From an uncultured Methanobrevibacter sp. (GTDB lineage: Archaea; Methanobacteriota; Methanobacteria; Methanobacteriales; Methanobacteriaceae), in contig NZ_ONER01000003.1 of assembly GCF_900316895.1 (NCBI RefSeq), positions 1 to 61,066 of the forward strand: a stretch of DNA of 61,066 nt, read 5' to 3'. Each line of letters begins with the position of its first letter. Position 1 is the stretch's first letter. The notes under the pieces were generated by a model. That model was not told the origin of the DNA and did not search any database. It was given only the letters and a program-made list of their open reading frames with translations. Shown here piece by piece: positions 1 through 8,031 of this stretch. The position numbers and the translations under genes were made by a program.

Positions 1-30
1 GGCTCAAAAGGGATTGTCATAACATTTCAA

Positions 31-285
31 TTAATATTCCTCTCCCAGCCAGCCCTGATTGATGTCGGGATATCCGCATTCCTCGCAATATCCATCATAA
101 TATGGGGCGCCACAGGAAGGGCATTCGCAATAGGAATAATGGTTATAATGGTTATTTCTTTGGTAATTTGCATTTGAAGTTCTTTTTGGTGAGGTTGTAC
201 TATTGTTGGAAGAATTGCTGTCGCCACAGCATAATACTGAAACAATAAGTACAAATAATATCACTATTGTAATTGTTCCAATCAT
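31..285 (-). CDS. small membrane protein with C-terminal zinc ribbon
   Basis: An 84-residue protein with a hydrophobic segment at about residues 3-20, a Ser/Asn-rich linker, then a cysteine set CPSCG followed by CEECG (C-x2-C-x9-C-x2-C), a compact zinc ribbon typical of small archaeal membrane-anchored proteins. The transmembrane start and the ribbon are seen directly; function is unknown. It is divergent from the SpoIIM-like gene at 360, and the 75 bases between them must hold both promoters. A second reading frame overlapping it is a shadow. Confidence 0.7.
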   Translation of the reverse strand: MIGTITIVILFVLIVSVLCCGDSNSSNNSTTSPKRTSNANYQRNNHYNHYSYCECPSCGAPYYDGYCEECGYPDINQGWLGEEY

Positions 286-359
286 GTATTAATGTTATGT
301 GCATTTAATATTTATCTTTTTTCTAAAATTTTAATAATAGAAAAACTATATTTAACCTT

Positions 360-950
360 ATGAAGGAATTTTTCAAAAGAAACAAAAAAGTATTGCTGAT
401 TTCATTAGTCATATTTTTGATTTTTGCAGTTGGAGCTGCAGTCTTTACCTTTATTAACATCGGAGATCATTACGGTCAGATTACAAAGGGATTTTTTCAG
501 GCAAAAGCCAATGGAACTCTGAATGTGAATGAGTCTATGCCTAAACTGAACACCTTTGATTTGTTTTTGCATAATCTCTTTGCAGATTTGATTGTGATTG
601 TTGGAGGATTGCTGTTTTCAGTAATTTCACTGCTTATTGTAATATTCAATGCCATAAGTATTGGAATGCCCTTCGGCTATGATTTTACTTTTCATGCCCT
701 AACGATTTTGCCTCATGGAATTATTGAATATGCTGCATTAATATTTTCACTTGCATGTGCATTCAAAATAACAAAGCTTGAAGTTGAAATGATTAAAACA
801 AAAAGTTTCAAAAATGTTTTAAATGAGCATAGAAGGGAACTTAAGGATATTCTGATAATGATTGTGGTTGTTGTTGTCCTGCTTGCAGTTGCAGCGGTCA
901 TCGAATGCAATATTGTCGAGTTAATTGTGAAATGGTATTTCGGAATTTAA
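360..950 (+). CDS. SpoIIM/DUF95-family integral membrane protein
   Basis: A 196-residue protein with about four membrane segments (around residues 12-32, 75-98, 118-138 and 165-192). The first is followed by a long extracytoplasmic stretch. The layout, with the NLFADLIVIVGG region and the conserved Gly/Pro-rich part before HGIIEYAAL, matches the stage II sporulation protein M (DUF95) family. That family is widespread in non-sporulating archaea, where its role is unknown. The ATG lies only about 10 bases after an A/T-rich promoter-like stretch and no Shine-Dalgarno sequence is visible, so the mRNA may be leaderless. It converges with the wall protein at 1002. Confidence 0.75.
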   Translation: MKEFFKRNKKVLLISLVIFLIFAVGAAVFTFINIGDHYGQITKGFFQAKANGTLNVNESMPKLNTFDLFLHNLFADLIVIVGGLLFSVISLLIVIFNAISIGMPFGYDFTFHALTILPHGIIEYAALIFSLACAFKITKLEVEMIKTKSFKNVLNEHRRELKDILIMIVVVVVLLAVAAVIECNIVELIVKWYFGI

Positions 951-969
951 TTTTTAAAAATAAAAATAG

Positions 970-993
970 TTAGGGAGATTAATATTTCCCTAA
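970..993. terminator. bidirectional terminator between convergent genes
   Basis: Inverted repeat TTAGGGA ... TCCCTAA (970-976 and 987-993) with a 10-base loop. It sits between the 3' ends of the genes at 360-950 and 1002-2615 and has a T-rich run on the minus-strand side. Confidence 0.6.
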
Positions 994-1001
994 TCATTGA
1001 C

Positions 1002-2615
1002 TTACGTTTGGAATTCTTTCATGGGTATTCTGTGCTTTCCATTTTGTGCCCATGCTGTGGTAGTAGTTTTTGATTTGAGCTTCACCCAATTTGTCGGAAC
1101 ATTCTTTGATCCTACATTGTAGCTTCCGTAGGAGTTGCTCACCAAAATCTTTTTGCCGTCGGGACTTATGTCAACAACAGTAACATAATGATTTGGGAGA
1201 TAGGCGATTATTGCAGCTCCTGATTTCAGTTCTTTCATAGCACGGTCAATGGAATCATCATAGAAATAATGTGTCTTGAAACCGTTATCCTCTAAAACAT
1301 CTTTGATAACTGGAATGTTCATTCCATCTACACAGTGACCTTCAATCTGGAAGTATCTTTCGGAATGGTAATTTTTCAGAACCTGGCTGCAGACGCTTGC
1401 AGATGTCGGACCGCAGTTGTATCCTGTATTCTGAACGTCACGCACTACAGGGTATGTATATGATTTTCCTTTAAGATCGACTGTAACTGAACCCGGCCAA
1501 TATGAATATTTGTATGCCCTGACGAGTTTGGTATTGATTGCCCTTTCAATGACATTCCATTTTTCACGTTTTAAGATGTGGTATGTGTTTGGGGAAGCCT
1601 TTGTTTTGAAGAATGTATATTTTGACAGCTTGTCATATACGTATAAGCAATAGCTATCTCTTTTAAGGGTTTCCTTATATTGCGCTTTTGAAAGGGTGTA
1701 TTTTGCATTTCCGTCTCCCATCACATAATTTTCAGGCATCATGTCAACGTCAGGAACTCCGTTTTTGGTTGGAATAACATTTTGTAGGGGATCGAGAACG
1801 TCTCCTTCAATGCAGACCACATTTTTCGCACGTTTATACTTTCCAAGCTTGACAGTAATCTTGTACTTTTTGGCATCAACCTGAGGCTTGATGATGATGA
1901 ATCCTTCAGAGTTTGTTTTTTTGGTGAATTTGTTCTTTCCAATGCTTATCTTAAGTGTTTTTTTGGAAATCGCTTTTTTTGCACCATGAAGATAAACTCT
2001 AAGATAGCCGTTAGTGAGCAGTTTTGAATTTCCAATGGTGATTGTGAACGAATTTTGGATGTATACCCTAATTTTTTTGGAAAGTGCATAATACTTGCTG
2101 CTGCCACTGCTTTTTATTTTCAGTTTCACTGATGATTTTGTTGATTTGACCTTTACTGTGAATTTGCCGTCTTTTCCTGTAGTCTTTTTATAGGTTTTTC
2201 CGTTGAGGGTCACCTTTACTTTTTTCTTTGCTACAGGATTTCCCTGTGAGTCAACCAAATACATGTAGTATTTACCGCCCTTTTTTACAAAGTTAGCATA
2301 GGTTACAACCTTTAATTTTGTTTTTGTGACTTTTGTTGAACTTTTTGCCAAATTATTATTTGCCGGTGTGCTTGTTGATTTGATGGTGTCGGATGACGAA
2401 TCGCTTTTCAATTCATCGCTTTTTTCGTCTGTGCTTTTTAAAATCTCTTCATCGCTGTTCAAGTCATTTTCATTCAAATCAACGGAGGCTATTGGTGTGT
2501 CATCCTGATTTTCCTCGATGACATCTGTTGAATTATTGTCATTTGCCGATACGGCACCAATAACCAAAAATAATAAAATGATTAAAAAGAACATGAATGT
2601 TGATTTCTTTGGCAT
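1002..2615 (-). CDS. secreted Ig-like protein with C39-like cysteine peptidase domain
   Basis: A 537-residue protein. Residues 1-25 form a signal peptide, 25-90 a low-complexity Asp/Ser/Thr stretch, and 90-290 lysine-rich Ig-like beta domains. Next comes a module with PENYV and SKYTFFKTK seen in Methanobrevibacter surface proteins. Residues about 390-537 form a papain-like C39-type domain with candidate catalytic Cys401 (NCGPTS), His476 (NHYVTVVD) and Asn494 (VSNSYGS). All three are present, so it is probably active, perhaps on pseudomurein peptides or adhesin precursors (inference). It is not the classical C71 PeiW/PeiP endoisopeptidase layout. Monocistronic, with the fdhD gene divergent. 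Confidence 0.75.
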   Translation of the reverse strand: MPKKSTFMFFLIILLFLVIGAVSANDNNSTDVIEENQDDTPIASVDLNENDLNSDEEILKSTDEKSDELKSDSSSDTIKSTSTPANNNLAKSSTKVTKTKLKVVTYANFVKKGGKYYMYLVDSQGNPVAKKKVKVTLNGKTYKKTTGKDGKFTVKVKSTKSSVKLKIKSSGSSKYYALSKKIRVYIQNSFTITIGNSKLLTNGYLRVYLHGAKKAISKKTLKISIGKNKFTKKTNSEGFIIIKPQVDAKKYKITVKLGKYKRAKNVVCIEGDVLDPLQNVIPTKNGVPDVDMMPENYVMGDGNAKYTLSKAQYKETLKRDSYCLYVYDKLSKYTFFKTKASPNTYHILKREKWNVIERAINTKLVRAYKYSYWPGSVTVDLKGKSYTYPVVRDVQNTGYNCGPTSASVCSQVLKNYHSERYFQIEGHCVDGMNIPVIKDVLEDNGFKTHYFYDDSIDRAMKELKSGAAIIAYLPNHYVTVVDISPDGKKILVSNSYGSYNVGSKNVPTNWVKLKSKTTTTAWAQNGKHRIPMKEFQT

Positions 2616-2718
2616 GGTTGTTTATTTTGATTTTTTAATATATAAATTAAACCCAAAATCAACTTTAAAACTCCTATGTGAATTTTTGATATCTTTCTGA
2701 TGACCTAACATATAAATA

Positions 2719-2730
2719 TAACAATTGTTA
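2719..2730. promoter_or_regulatory. perfect palindrome TAACAATTGTTA overlapping the fdhD promoter
   Basis: A perfect 12-base palindrome that starts at the end of the TATA-like stretch TATAAATATA (2711-2720) and covers the expected transcription start region, 24 bases before the fdhD start. The same palindrome or close variants occur before the genes at 3676, 9272/9039, 10378 and 58404. A repressor operator is the natural reading; the regulator is unknown. Confidence 0.6.
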
Positions 2731-2753
2731 ATATTTAGTATTGGTGTATGGAT

Positions 2754-3584
2754 ATGGATTTCTTAAGACAGACAGATGTTATTCAATGGAAAGATGGGGA
2801 ATATAAAACCATCAAGGAAAACAGCGTTGACGATGAATATACTTACTTGTTTATTGATTATTTGCCTCCAAGAAAGTTTTCAACCTATCCCAAAGATTTG
2901 GAGGATTTTGCAATAGGATATTGCCTTGGCGAAGGTTTAATTAAGGATTACTCTGACATTGATTCAATCAATCTGGACGGAACAAACGTATTGGTTTCAA
3001 CAAAACTGTCACATGACCCTGAAGAGGACCTCGAACAGGAAGGCATAGTTCAGGAGAGAAAGGGAAACTGTGAACATGCCTGTGTCTGCAGGCTGCTTGA
3101 GTATCAGGGCGTCAACTCCGACAATGCCGGTGGAATCCGCTCTGAGCTGAAAACAATCGATCCCATTAAATCAGATTTGACTATCGATGCCACCCAGATT
3201 ATCAAGGATATCGAGCATCTGACTGATGAGGCCAAAGTGTGGAAAAAGACTGCAGGAGTTCATGTTGCACAATTGAAATATGAGGATAAGATAATAATCC
3301 GTGAGGATGTAAGCCGTCATGTTGCAGTCGATAAGGTCATCGGAGCTGCTGCAAAGGAGGGGTATGACTTTTCCAGATGCTACATTTCATACAGTGGAAG
3401 GATGCCTGCCGACATGCTTATTAAGGTTATCCGGGTCGGAATTCCTATCATCATTTCCAATGCGGCTCCCGCTTCCTCCGGAATTGATGTTGCAAGACTG
3501 GGAAACATCACAATGGTCGGTTTTGTTCGCGATAATCGCTTCACCGTTTTCACTTCTCCCGAAAGAGTTGATTTGGAAAGTTAG
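2754..3584 (+). CDS. fdhD: FdhD-like formate dehydrogenase sulfurtransferase
   Basis: FdhD passes sulfur from a cysteine desulfurase to the Mo/W cofactor of formate dehydrogenase. The signature WKKTAGVHVA, then EDVSRHVAVDKVIG, YSGRMPADM and the C-terminal NITMVGFVR identify the family. The usual CxxC sulfur-relay motif is replaced by C106-x3-C110-x-C112 in the right place, which is unusual. The start at 2754 puts GGTG 7 bases upstream; an ATG at 2748 is too close to it. No formate dehydrogenase genes are in the window. The promoter carries the TAACAATTGTTA palindrome shared with the next operon. Confidence 0.88.
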   Translation: MDFLRQTDVIQWKDGEYKTIKENSVDDEYTYLFIDYLPPRKFSTYPKDLEDFAIGYCLGEGLIKDYSDIDSINLDGTNVLVSTKLSHDPEEDLEQEGIVQERKGNCEHACVCRLLEYQGVNSDNAGGIRSELKTIDPIKSDLTIDATQIIKDIEHLTDEAKVWKKTAGVHVAQLKYEDKIIIREDVSRHVAVDKVIGAAAKEGYDFSRCYISYSGRMPADMLIKVIRVGIPIIISNAAPASSGIDVARLGNITMVGFVRDNRFTVFTSPERVDLES

Positions 3585-3601
3585 TTATACCAAAATATTT
3601 A

Positions 3602-3649
3602 TATAACAATAGTTATATAATTCTAATTGTTACAATATAACAATTGTAA
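3602..3649. promoter_or_regulatory. tandem palindromic operators before the amidotransferase operon
   Basis: Two related sites: TATAACAATAGTTATA (3602-3617, arms TATAAC/GTTATA) and TAACAATTGTAA (3638-3649, one base off the palindrome), with a further half site AATTGTTA at 3625-3632. They lie between the fdhD stop and the GGAGG ribosome binding site at about 3661-3669. The spacing of about 36 bases would place two bound dimers on a similar DNA face. Confidence 0.6.
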
Positions 3650-3675
3650 TAAAAAACTTGGAAGGAGGATAATCA

Positions 3676-4461
3676 ATGTGCGAAATTTTTTGTTTTAATT
3701 CAGATAAGCCAAAACAAATAAATGAATGTTTAGAATGTTTTTATAATCACTCTGAAAATCATCCCCATGGATGGGGATTAGCTAATATGCAACCTGATGA
3801 ATTTGTTATACGTAAAGAGCCTATAAAAGCAACATGTAGTCAGCACTTGAAAGAAATATTGTCCAATCCTCTTGTTAGCAAAAACGTTTTTGCCCATATC
3901 CGATTAGCGACAATGGGCGAAATCATATCTCCCAATTGCCATCCCTTCATCGAATTGGATGATAATAACAGGTCATGGATGTTAATCCACAACGGGACAA
4001 TATTCGATTATCCTCCCCTTGATAAATACAGGGAAATCGAAACAGGAAACACGGATTCCGAAAGGATTTTGCTGTACATAATCGATAACGTTAATAAATT
4101 TGAAGAGGCCAAGGGGGCTCCGTCAACAATAAAGGAAAGATTCAATCTGCTGGTCGAACTGATAGAAAAAATGGCTGAAGGCAATAAATTGAATCTGATG
4201 ATTTATGACGGGGATTTGACCTATATTCACTCAAACATGAAAGATTCGCTGTACTACTTAAATAATGACGAGGGTTTTCTTGTGGCATCAACACCAGTAA
4301 CCGATGATGAGTGGAAACCTGCCGAACTGAACAAGCTGTTCGGAATAATTGATGGAAATATAATATTTGAAAGCGAAGAGCATGATAATGAGTTCATACT
4401 GACAAAGGAACACGAAGAGTTCATACAAAATCACATTAACTCTCTAAATCTAGGGGATTAA
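3676..4461 (+). CDS. class II glutamine amidotransferase-like hydrolase (EgtC/YafJ type)
   Basis: A 261-residue stand-alone N-terminal-nucleophile amidotransferase. Cys2 directly after the start Met is the nucleophile. HPHGWGLA, the AHIRLATMG plus NCHPF pair, the IHNGTIFD loop and GNTDSERI match the class II glutaminase fold. With no synthetase domain it resembles EgtC (gamma-glutamyl hydrolase of ergothioneine synthesis) and YafJ. It begins an apparent operon (3 bases, then 8 bases) with two glutamate-cysteine-ligase-like genes, which favours a gamma-glutamyl substrate (inference). A strong GGAAGGAGG site precedes the ATG. Confidence 0.8.
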   Translation: MCEIFCFNSDKPKQINECLECFYNHSENHPHGWGLANMQPDEFVIRKEPIKATCSQHLKEILSNPLVSKNVFAHIRLATMGEIISPNCHPFIELDDNNRSWMLIHNGTIFDYPPLDKYREIETGNTDSERILLYIIDNVNKFEEAKGAPSTIKERFNLLVELIEKMAEGNKLNLMIYDGDLTYIHSNMKDSLYYLNNDEGFLVASTPVTDDEWKPAELNKLFGIIDGNIIFESEEHDNEFILTKEHEEFIQNHINSLNLGD

Positions 4462-4464
4462 TTC

Positions 4465-5868
4465 ATGAAAGACGATAATCTGCAAAGCCTGATAGAAGAA
4501 AGAATCTATCAGCAGTTCATCAAACCGACTAATCAGAAAAAGGACTACATAGGTATTGAAATAGAGGTGCCGATCATTAATCTCAACAAGGAGGCAGTTG
4601 ACTTTGGAGTTGTTCATAAAATTACTTCAGAAGTCCTGAACCATTTTGATGATTTTGAAAAGGAAGGCATAGACTATAACGGGGATATTTTTTCAATCAA
4701 AAATCCGAAAAATGATGACATAATCTGTTATGACTGCTCCTACAACAACATCGAATTTGCAATGGGGCGTGAAAAGGACCTGTTTACAATAAACGACAGA
4801 TTCATAGAGTACTATTCATTTGTCAAGGAGGAATTTGAAAAATATAATCACACCTTGACTGGAATGGGCATTAACCCATATAGGAAATACAATGAGGAGA
4901 TTCCTATTCCGTCTGAAAGATATCTCATGCTTTATCATCATCTGAAGTCATTCAAGAATTATAAGAATGTTCCTATGCATTTTCACAACTATCCTGCATA
5001 TGGAATGTTTTCATCAGCTTCACAGGTTCAACTGGATGTCTACAGGGACGATCTGGTCAAGACCATAAATGTCTTTTCAAAAATCGAACCGATTAAAGCG
5101 ATATTGTTTTCTAATTCAGTATTTCTGGATGAAAACAAACATGTGACCTGCTTTAGGGATGCCCTATGGGAGTATTCGACCCATGGGATAAATCCTCACA
5201 ATATTGGAATGTATGATGTGGAATTTAACAATCTGGAGGATTTGGGAGCGTATCTTGAATCCCTGAACATATATTGCGTGATGCGTGATGGGGCATACAT
5301 CAATTTCCCGACAATGAACCTACAGGAGTACTTTAAAAAGGATTATGTCAGGGGCGAAATCTATTCAAATGGAGAGTATAAATACATTGATGTCAAGCCG
5401 CTGATTGATGATATCAATTATCTGCGACCATTCAAGTTCATCAACTTGACCTTCAGAGGAACAGTTGAGTTCAGAAGCGTCTGCACACAGCCGATATATG
5501 ATACCATGACTGTTGCCGCATTTCATTTGGGCCTGAAAAACAGGCTCGACGAGCTGGCCGAAATAATCACAAATGACAATGTAATCTATCATAAGGGATA
5601 TACTGCCCGTGAACTTAGAAAGCTACTGATTCAGGATGAAATACCTTCTTTTATCGATAAGGATGAATTGTGTAGGTTGACAAAGGATATAGTTGATTTG
5701 GCAAATGATGGATTATGCGATAGGGGCATTGGTGAAGAGACATTTTTAAAACCGCTGTATGGGCGCATTAAAACTCATTCAAATCCCGGCAAAAACATAA
5801 TTGAATCAATGCATAACGGAGTGGAATTAGAAAAAATTATTAAAGATTATGGAAAAATCAAAGAATAG
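4465..5868 (+). CDS. GCS2-type carboxylate-amine ligase (glutamate-cysteine ligase-like)
   Basis: A 467-residue protein with the GCS fold signature: GIEIEVPI near residue 29 (metal-binding Glu), the MHFHNYP region, SASQVQLDVYRDD, and FRGTVEFRSVCTQP near residue 330 (substrate-binding Arg). These enzymes join a carboxyl group, usually the gamma-carboxyl of glutamate, to an amine using ATP. It is only distantly like the next gene, so the operon holds two different GCS-fold ligases. It lies 3 bases after the amidotransferase and 8 before the second ligase. The exact substrate cannot be read from sequence; a gamma-glutamyl thiol step is the best guess. Confidence 0.7.
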   Translation: MKDDNLQSLIEERIYQQFIKPTNQKKDYIGIEIEVPIINLNKEAVDFGVVHKITSEVLNHFDDFEKEGIDYNGDIFSIKNPKNDDIICYDCSYNNIEFAMGREKDLFTINDRFIEYYSFVKEEFEKYNHTLTGMGINPYRKYNEEIPIPSERYLMLYHHLKSFKNYKNVPMHFHNYPAYGMFSSASQVQLDVYRDDLVKTINVFSKIEPIKAILFSNSVFLDENKHVTCFRDALWEYSTHGINPHNIGMYDVEFNNLEDLGAYLESLNIYCVMRDGAYINFPTMNLQEYFKKDYVRGEIYSNGEYKYIDVKPLIDDINYLRPFKFINLTFRGTVEFRSVCTQPIYDTMTVAAFHLGLKNRLDELAEIITNDNVIYHKGYTARELRKLLIQDEIPSFIDKDELCRLTKDIVDLANDGLCDRGIGEETFLKPLYGRIKTHSNPGKNIIESMHNGVELEKIIKDYGKIKE

Positions 5869-5876
5869 GGATTGAA

Positions 5877-7265
5877 ATGGAATTGATTACCTTAACAAAA
5901 ATTCCAAGCGATGAAATTTTGGCTGGTTTATTTGGTATTGAATGGGAAGCTTTAAGAGTTAAAAGCGATGGTAAGTTAGCTTTAAGCCCACACCCGGAAG
6001 TTTTCGGAGACAAATTAAAGAATCCTGTCGTTACCACTGATTTTTCAGAAAGCCAAATTGAAATAATCACTCCAACTTACAGCACAATCGAGGAGGCCTT
6101 CAGCACATTTTCCCTTCTGGCCGACATAGTCAATTTCTCTTTAAGGGACGATGAGTACCTGTGGTTCCAGTCTCTTCCGGCAATACTGCCATATGACAGT
6201 CAGATTCCGATAGCTCAATATTCCGATGAAGGACAAAGCTCTCAAGAGTACAGAGAAAATCTTGCAAGTAAATATGGCGTTAAAAAGCAGATGATCTCAG
6301 GAGTGCATTTCAATTTCTCATTTACAGAGGATTTCATCAAGAAATTATATGAAATAACTGATTTTGATTTGGACTACCAGGAATTTAAAAATGAAATATA
6401 CCTGAAGATTACCAGAAACTACCTCCGGCACTGCTGGCTGATAATCTATCTGACTGGATGTTCAATCGGATCTCACGAATCATTTTCAAGAGAGTGCATT
6501 CACCTGATGGATGAGGTGGACGCATATGGAAATCATTATTCGACAAAGGGACCGTCCCTTAGAAATTCCTCCTGCGGATATAAGAATCTGAAAAGGCTCT
6601 ATCCGAGATATACCAGTGTTGAAGATTTCGCCGATGATGTAAATTCATTTATAGAAAGGGGAGATTTGTCCCAGGCCAAGGAGCTTTACACACAAATCAG
6701 GCTAAAGCCAAAAGACCCTTCAGATTTATTGAACTCCTTGAAAAATGACGGGATAAAATATATTGAAGTAAGGACTCTTGACATCAATCCGTTCTATAAC
6801 TGCGGCCTTGTCGAGCATGACATGAAATTCCTGCAGCTGTTTTTGATTTACATGCTTGTTAAAAGTGAGTCCGATTTCGAATGCTGGCAAAGCGAGGCAT
6901 TCATCAATGAGGAGCGCGTTGCTGAAAAGGCATATGATGAGACAATTAGACTGGTCAGGGACGGCAAGGAAATAACCATTAAGGAATGGGCATATGAAAT
7001 AATCAATGAGATGTATGGAATGTGTGAAGTTCTGGGCTTTGACGAATTCGATACATTGAAGCTGATGCATGACCGTGTGCTGAATCCTGATTTGACATAT
7101 GGGAAAAGACTTCTGGAACTGATCAGAAAAGAAGGATACATCAATGCCCATATGAATCTGGCAATCAATAACAAAAGAACAAGTGTTGAGATGATAAAAA
7201 AATTAGAAGAGAGCAATTCTCCCGAATTCAGGAAATATTTCTCTCTTGCCCTAAAGGATGAGTAG
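5877..7265 (+). CDS. gshA: glutamate-cysteine ligase (GshA, bacterial GshA/GshF type)
   Basis: A 462-residue ATP-dependent ligase for gamma-glutamylcysteine. Family features are FGIEWEALRV at residues 20-29, VTTDFSESQIEIITP (about 52-66), ISGVHFNFSF (about 141-150), and KYIEVRTLDINPF (about 290-302). It resembles the N-terminal ligase part of bacterial bifunctional GshF but stops before any ATP-grasp glutathione synthetase domain. The product would therefore be gamma-glutamylcysteine, or a further substrate of the partner ligase. Transfer from a clostridial-type donor is possible. It ends 2 bases from the convergent ThiF-like gene. Confidence 0.8.
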   Translation: MELITLTKIPSDEILAGLFGIEWEALRVKSDGKLALSPHPEVFGDKLKNPVVTTDFSESQIEIITPTYSTIEEAFSTFSLLADIVNFSLRDDEYLWFQSLPAILPYDSQIPIAQYSDEGQSSQEYRENLASKYGVKKQMISGVHFNFSFTEDFIKKLYEITDFDLDYQEFKNEIYLKITRNYLRHCWLIIYLTGCSIGSHESFSRECIHLMDEVDAYGNHYSTKGPSLRNSSCGYKNLKRLYPRYTSVEDFADDVNSFIERGDLSQAKELYTQIRLKPKDPSDLLNSLKNDGIKYIEVRTLDINPFYNCGLVEHDMKFLQLFLIYMLVKSESDFECWQSEAFINEERVAEKAYDETIRLVRDGKEITIKEWAYEIINEMYGMCEVLGFDEFDTLKLMHDRVLNPDLTYGKRLLELIRKEGYINAHMNLAINNKRTSVEMIKKLEESNSPEFRKYFSLALKDE

Positions 7266-7267
7266 GT

Positions 7268-8023
7268 TTAAAGTTCAACTTCTGAAAATGAACCTAAATC
7301 CAGCAGGTCAAATGTCAATATTTTTGGAGCTACGGTAACTTTGCCGACTCCGGTTATTATTTTATAGGCTTCAAATGCTTCAAGACAGCCTATCAGGTTA
7401 GGTGTAGGCCCAATGACTGGTGGAACACCTGAAGTAACATTTTTTAAAGCTTCAATTGTTTCGTCGTCTAATTCTTTTCCAACTGAAGGCAGGTTAAACA
7501 TTTCCTCATATGTCTTGTCGCTGTTAGGCAGGAATACGGTAATCTGACCCATGGTCCCGTGAATTGCACCGTGAATATATGGAATGCCTTTTTCCTTTGC
7601 TTTTCTGGATACGATTACTCTGGTCAGTACGTTATCAAGAGCGTCAATTACAATATCGGAATCGGCAATGACCTTGTCGATGTTTGTCTGGTCGATGTGC
7701 TCATTGAATGTGGTTGTCTTGACGTATGGGTTGATTAATCTGACCTTTTCTGCCGCAACTTCGCTTTTGACAAGTCCCAAATCATTAATTGTAGCTAAAG
7801 TCTGTCTGTTGAGGTTTGATAAATCGTAAGCATCCTTGTCAACCAGTATCAGTTCTCCAATACCCATTCTGGCCAGCATTTCAATGGTTTCTCCTCCAAT
7901 TCCTCCGCAGCCGATGACTGTGATTTTGGCATCTTTGAATCTTTCCTGTTCGCTTCTTGTAACTATACTCATTTGACGGGAAGCTATTTCCCAGTATCCG
8001 TCTCCAATGTATCTTGTTGGCAT
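7268..8023 (-). CDS. E1-like adenylating protein (HesA/MoeB/ThiF family) without zinc cysteines
   Basis: A 251-residue E1-like protein with the nucleotide-binding GCGGIGGE at about residues 37-44, LVDKDAYDLSNLNRQ (acidic residue and RQ), and the DALDN motif. E1-like enzymes adenylate a C-terminal carboxylate, as on ThiS/MoaD or on peptides. The two CxxC pairs that bind structural zinc in MoeB and ThiF are absent, and only two cysteines remain (GCGG and GCLEA). No ubiquitin-like partner is encoded nearby. It lies 8 bases downstream of larE on the same strand, which suggests joint sulfur chemistry. The GGTGAG site fixes the start. Confidence 0.8.
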   Translation of the reverse strand: MPTRYIGDGYWEIASRQMSIVTRSEQERFKDAKITVIGCGGIGGETIEMLARMGIGELILVDKDAYDLSNLNRQTLATINDLGLVKSEVAAEKVRLINPYVKTTTFNEHIDQTNIDKVIADSDIVIDALDNVLTRVIVSRKAKEKGIPYIHGAIHGTMGQITVFLPNSDKTYEEMFNLPSVGKELDDETIEALKNVTSGVPPVIGPTPNLIGCLEAFEAYKIITGVGKVTVAPKILTFDLLDLGSFSEVEL

Positions 8024-8031
8024 GTTCTCAC

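Noticed and set aside
2754..3584. A formate dehydrogenase cluster around fdhD
   Set aside because: No catalytic or beta subunit genes are found on either side.
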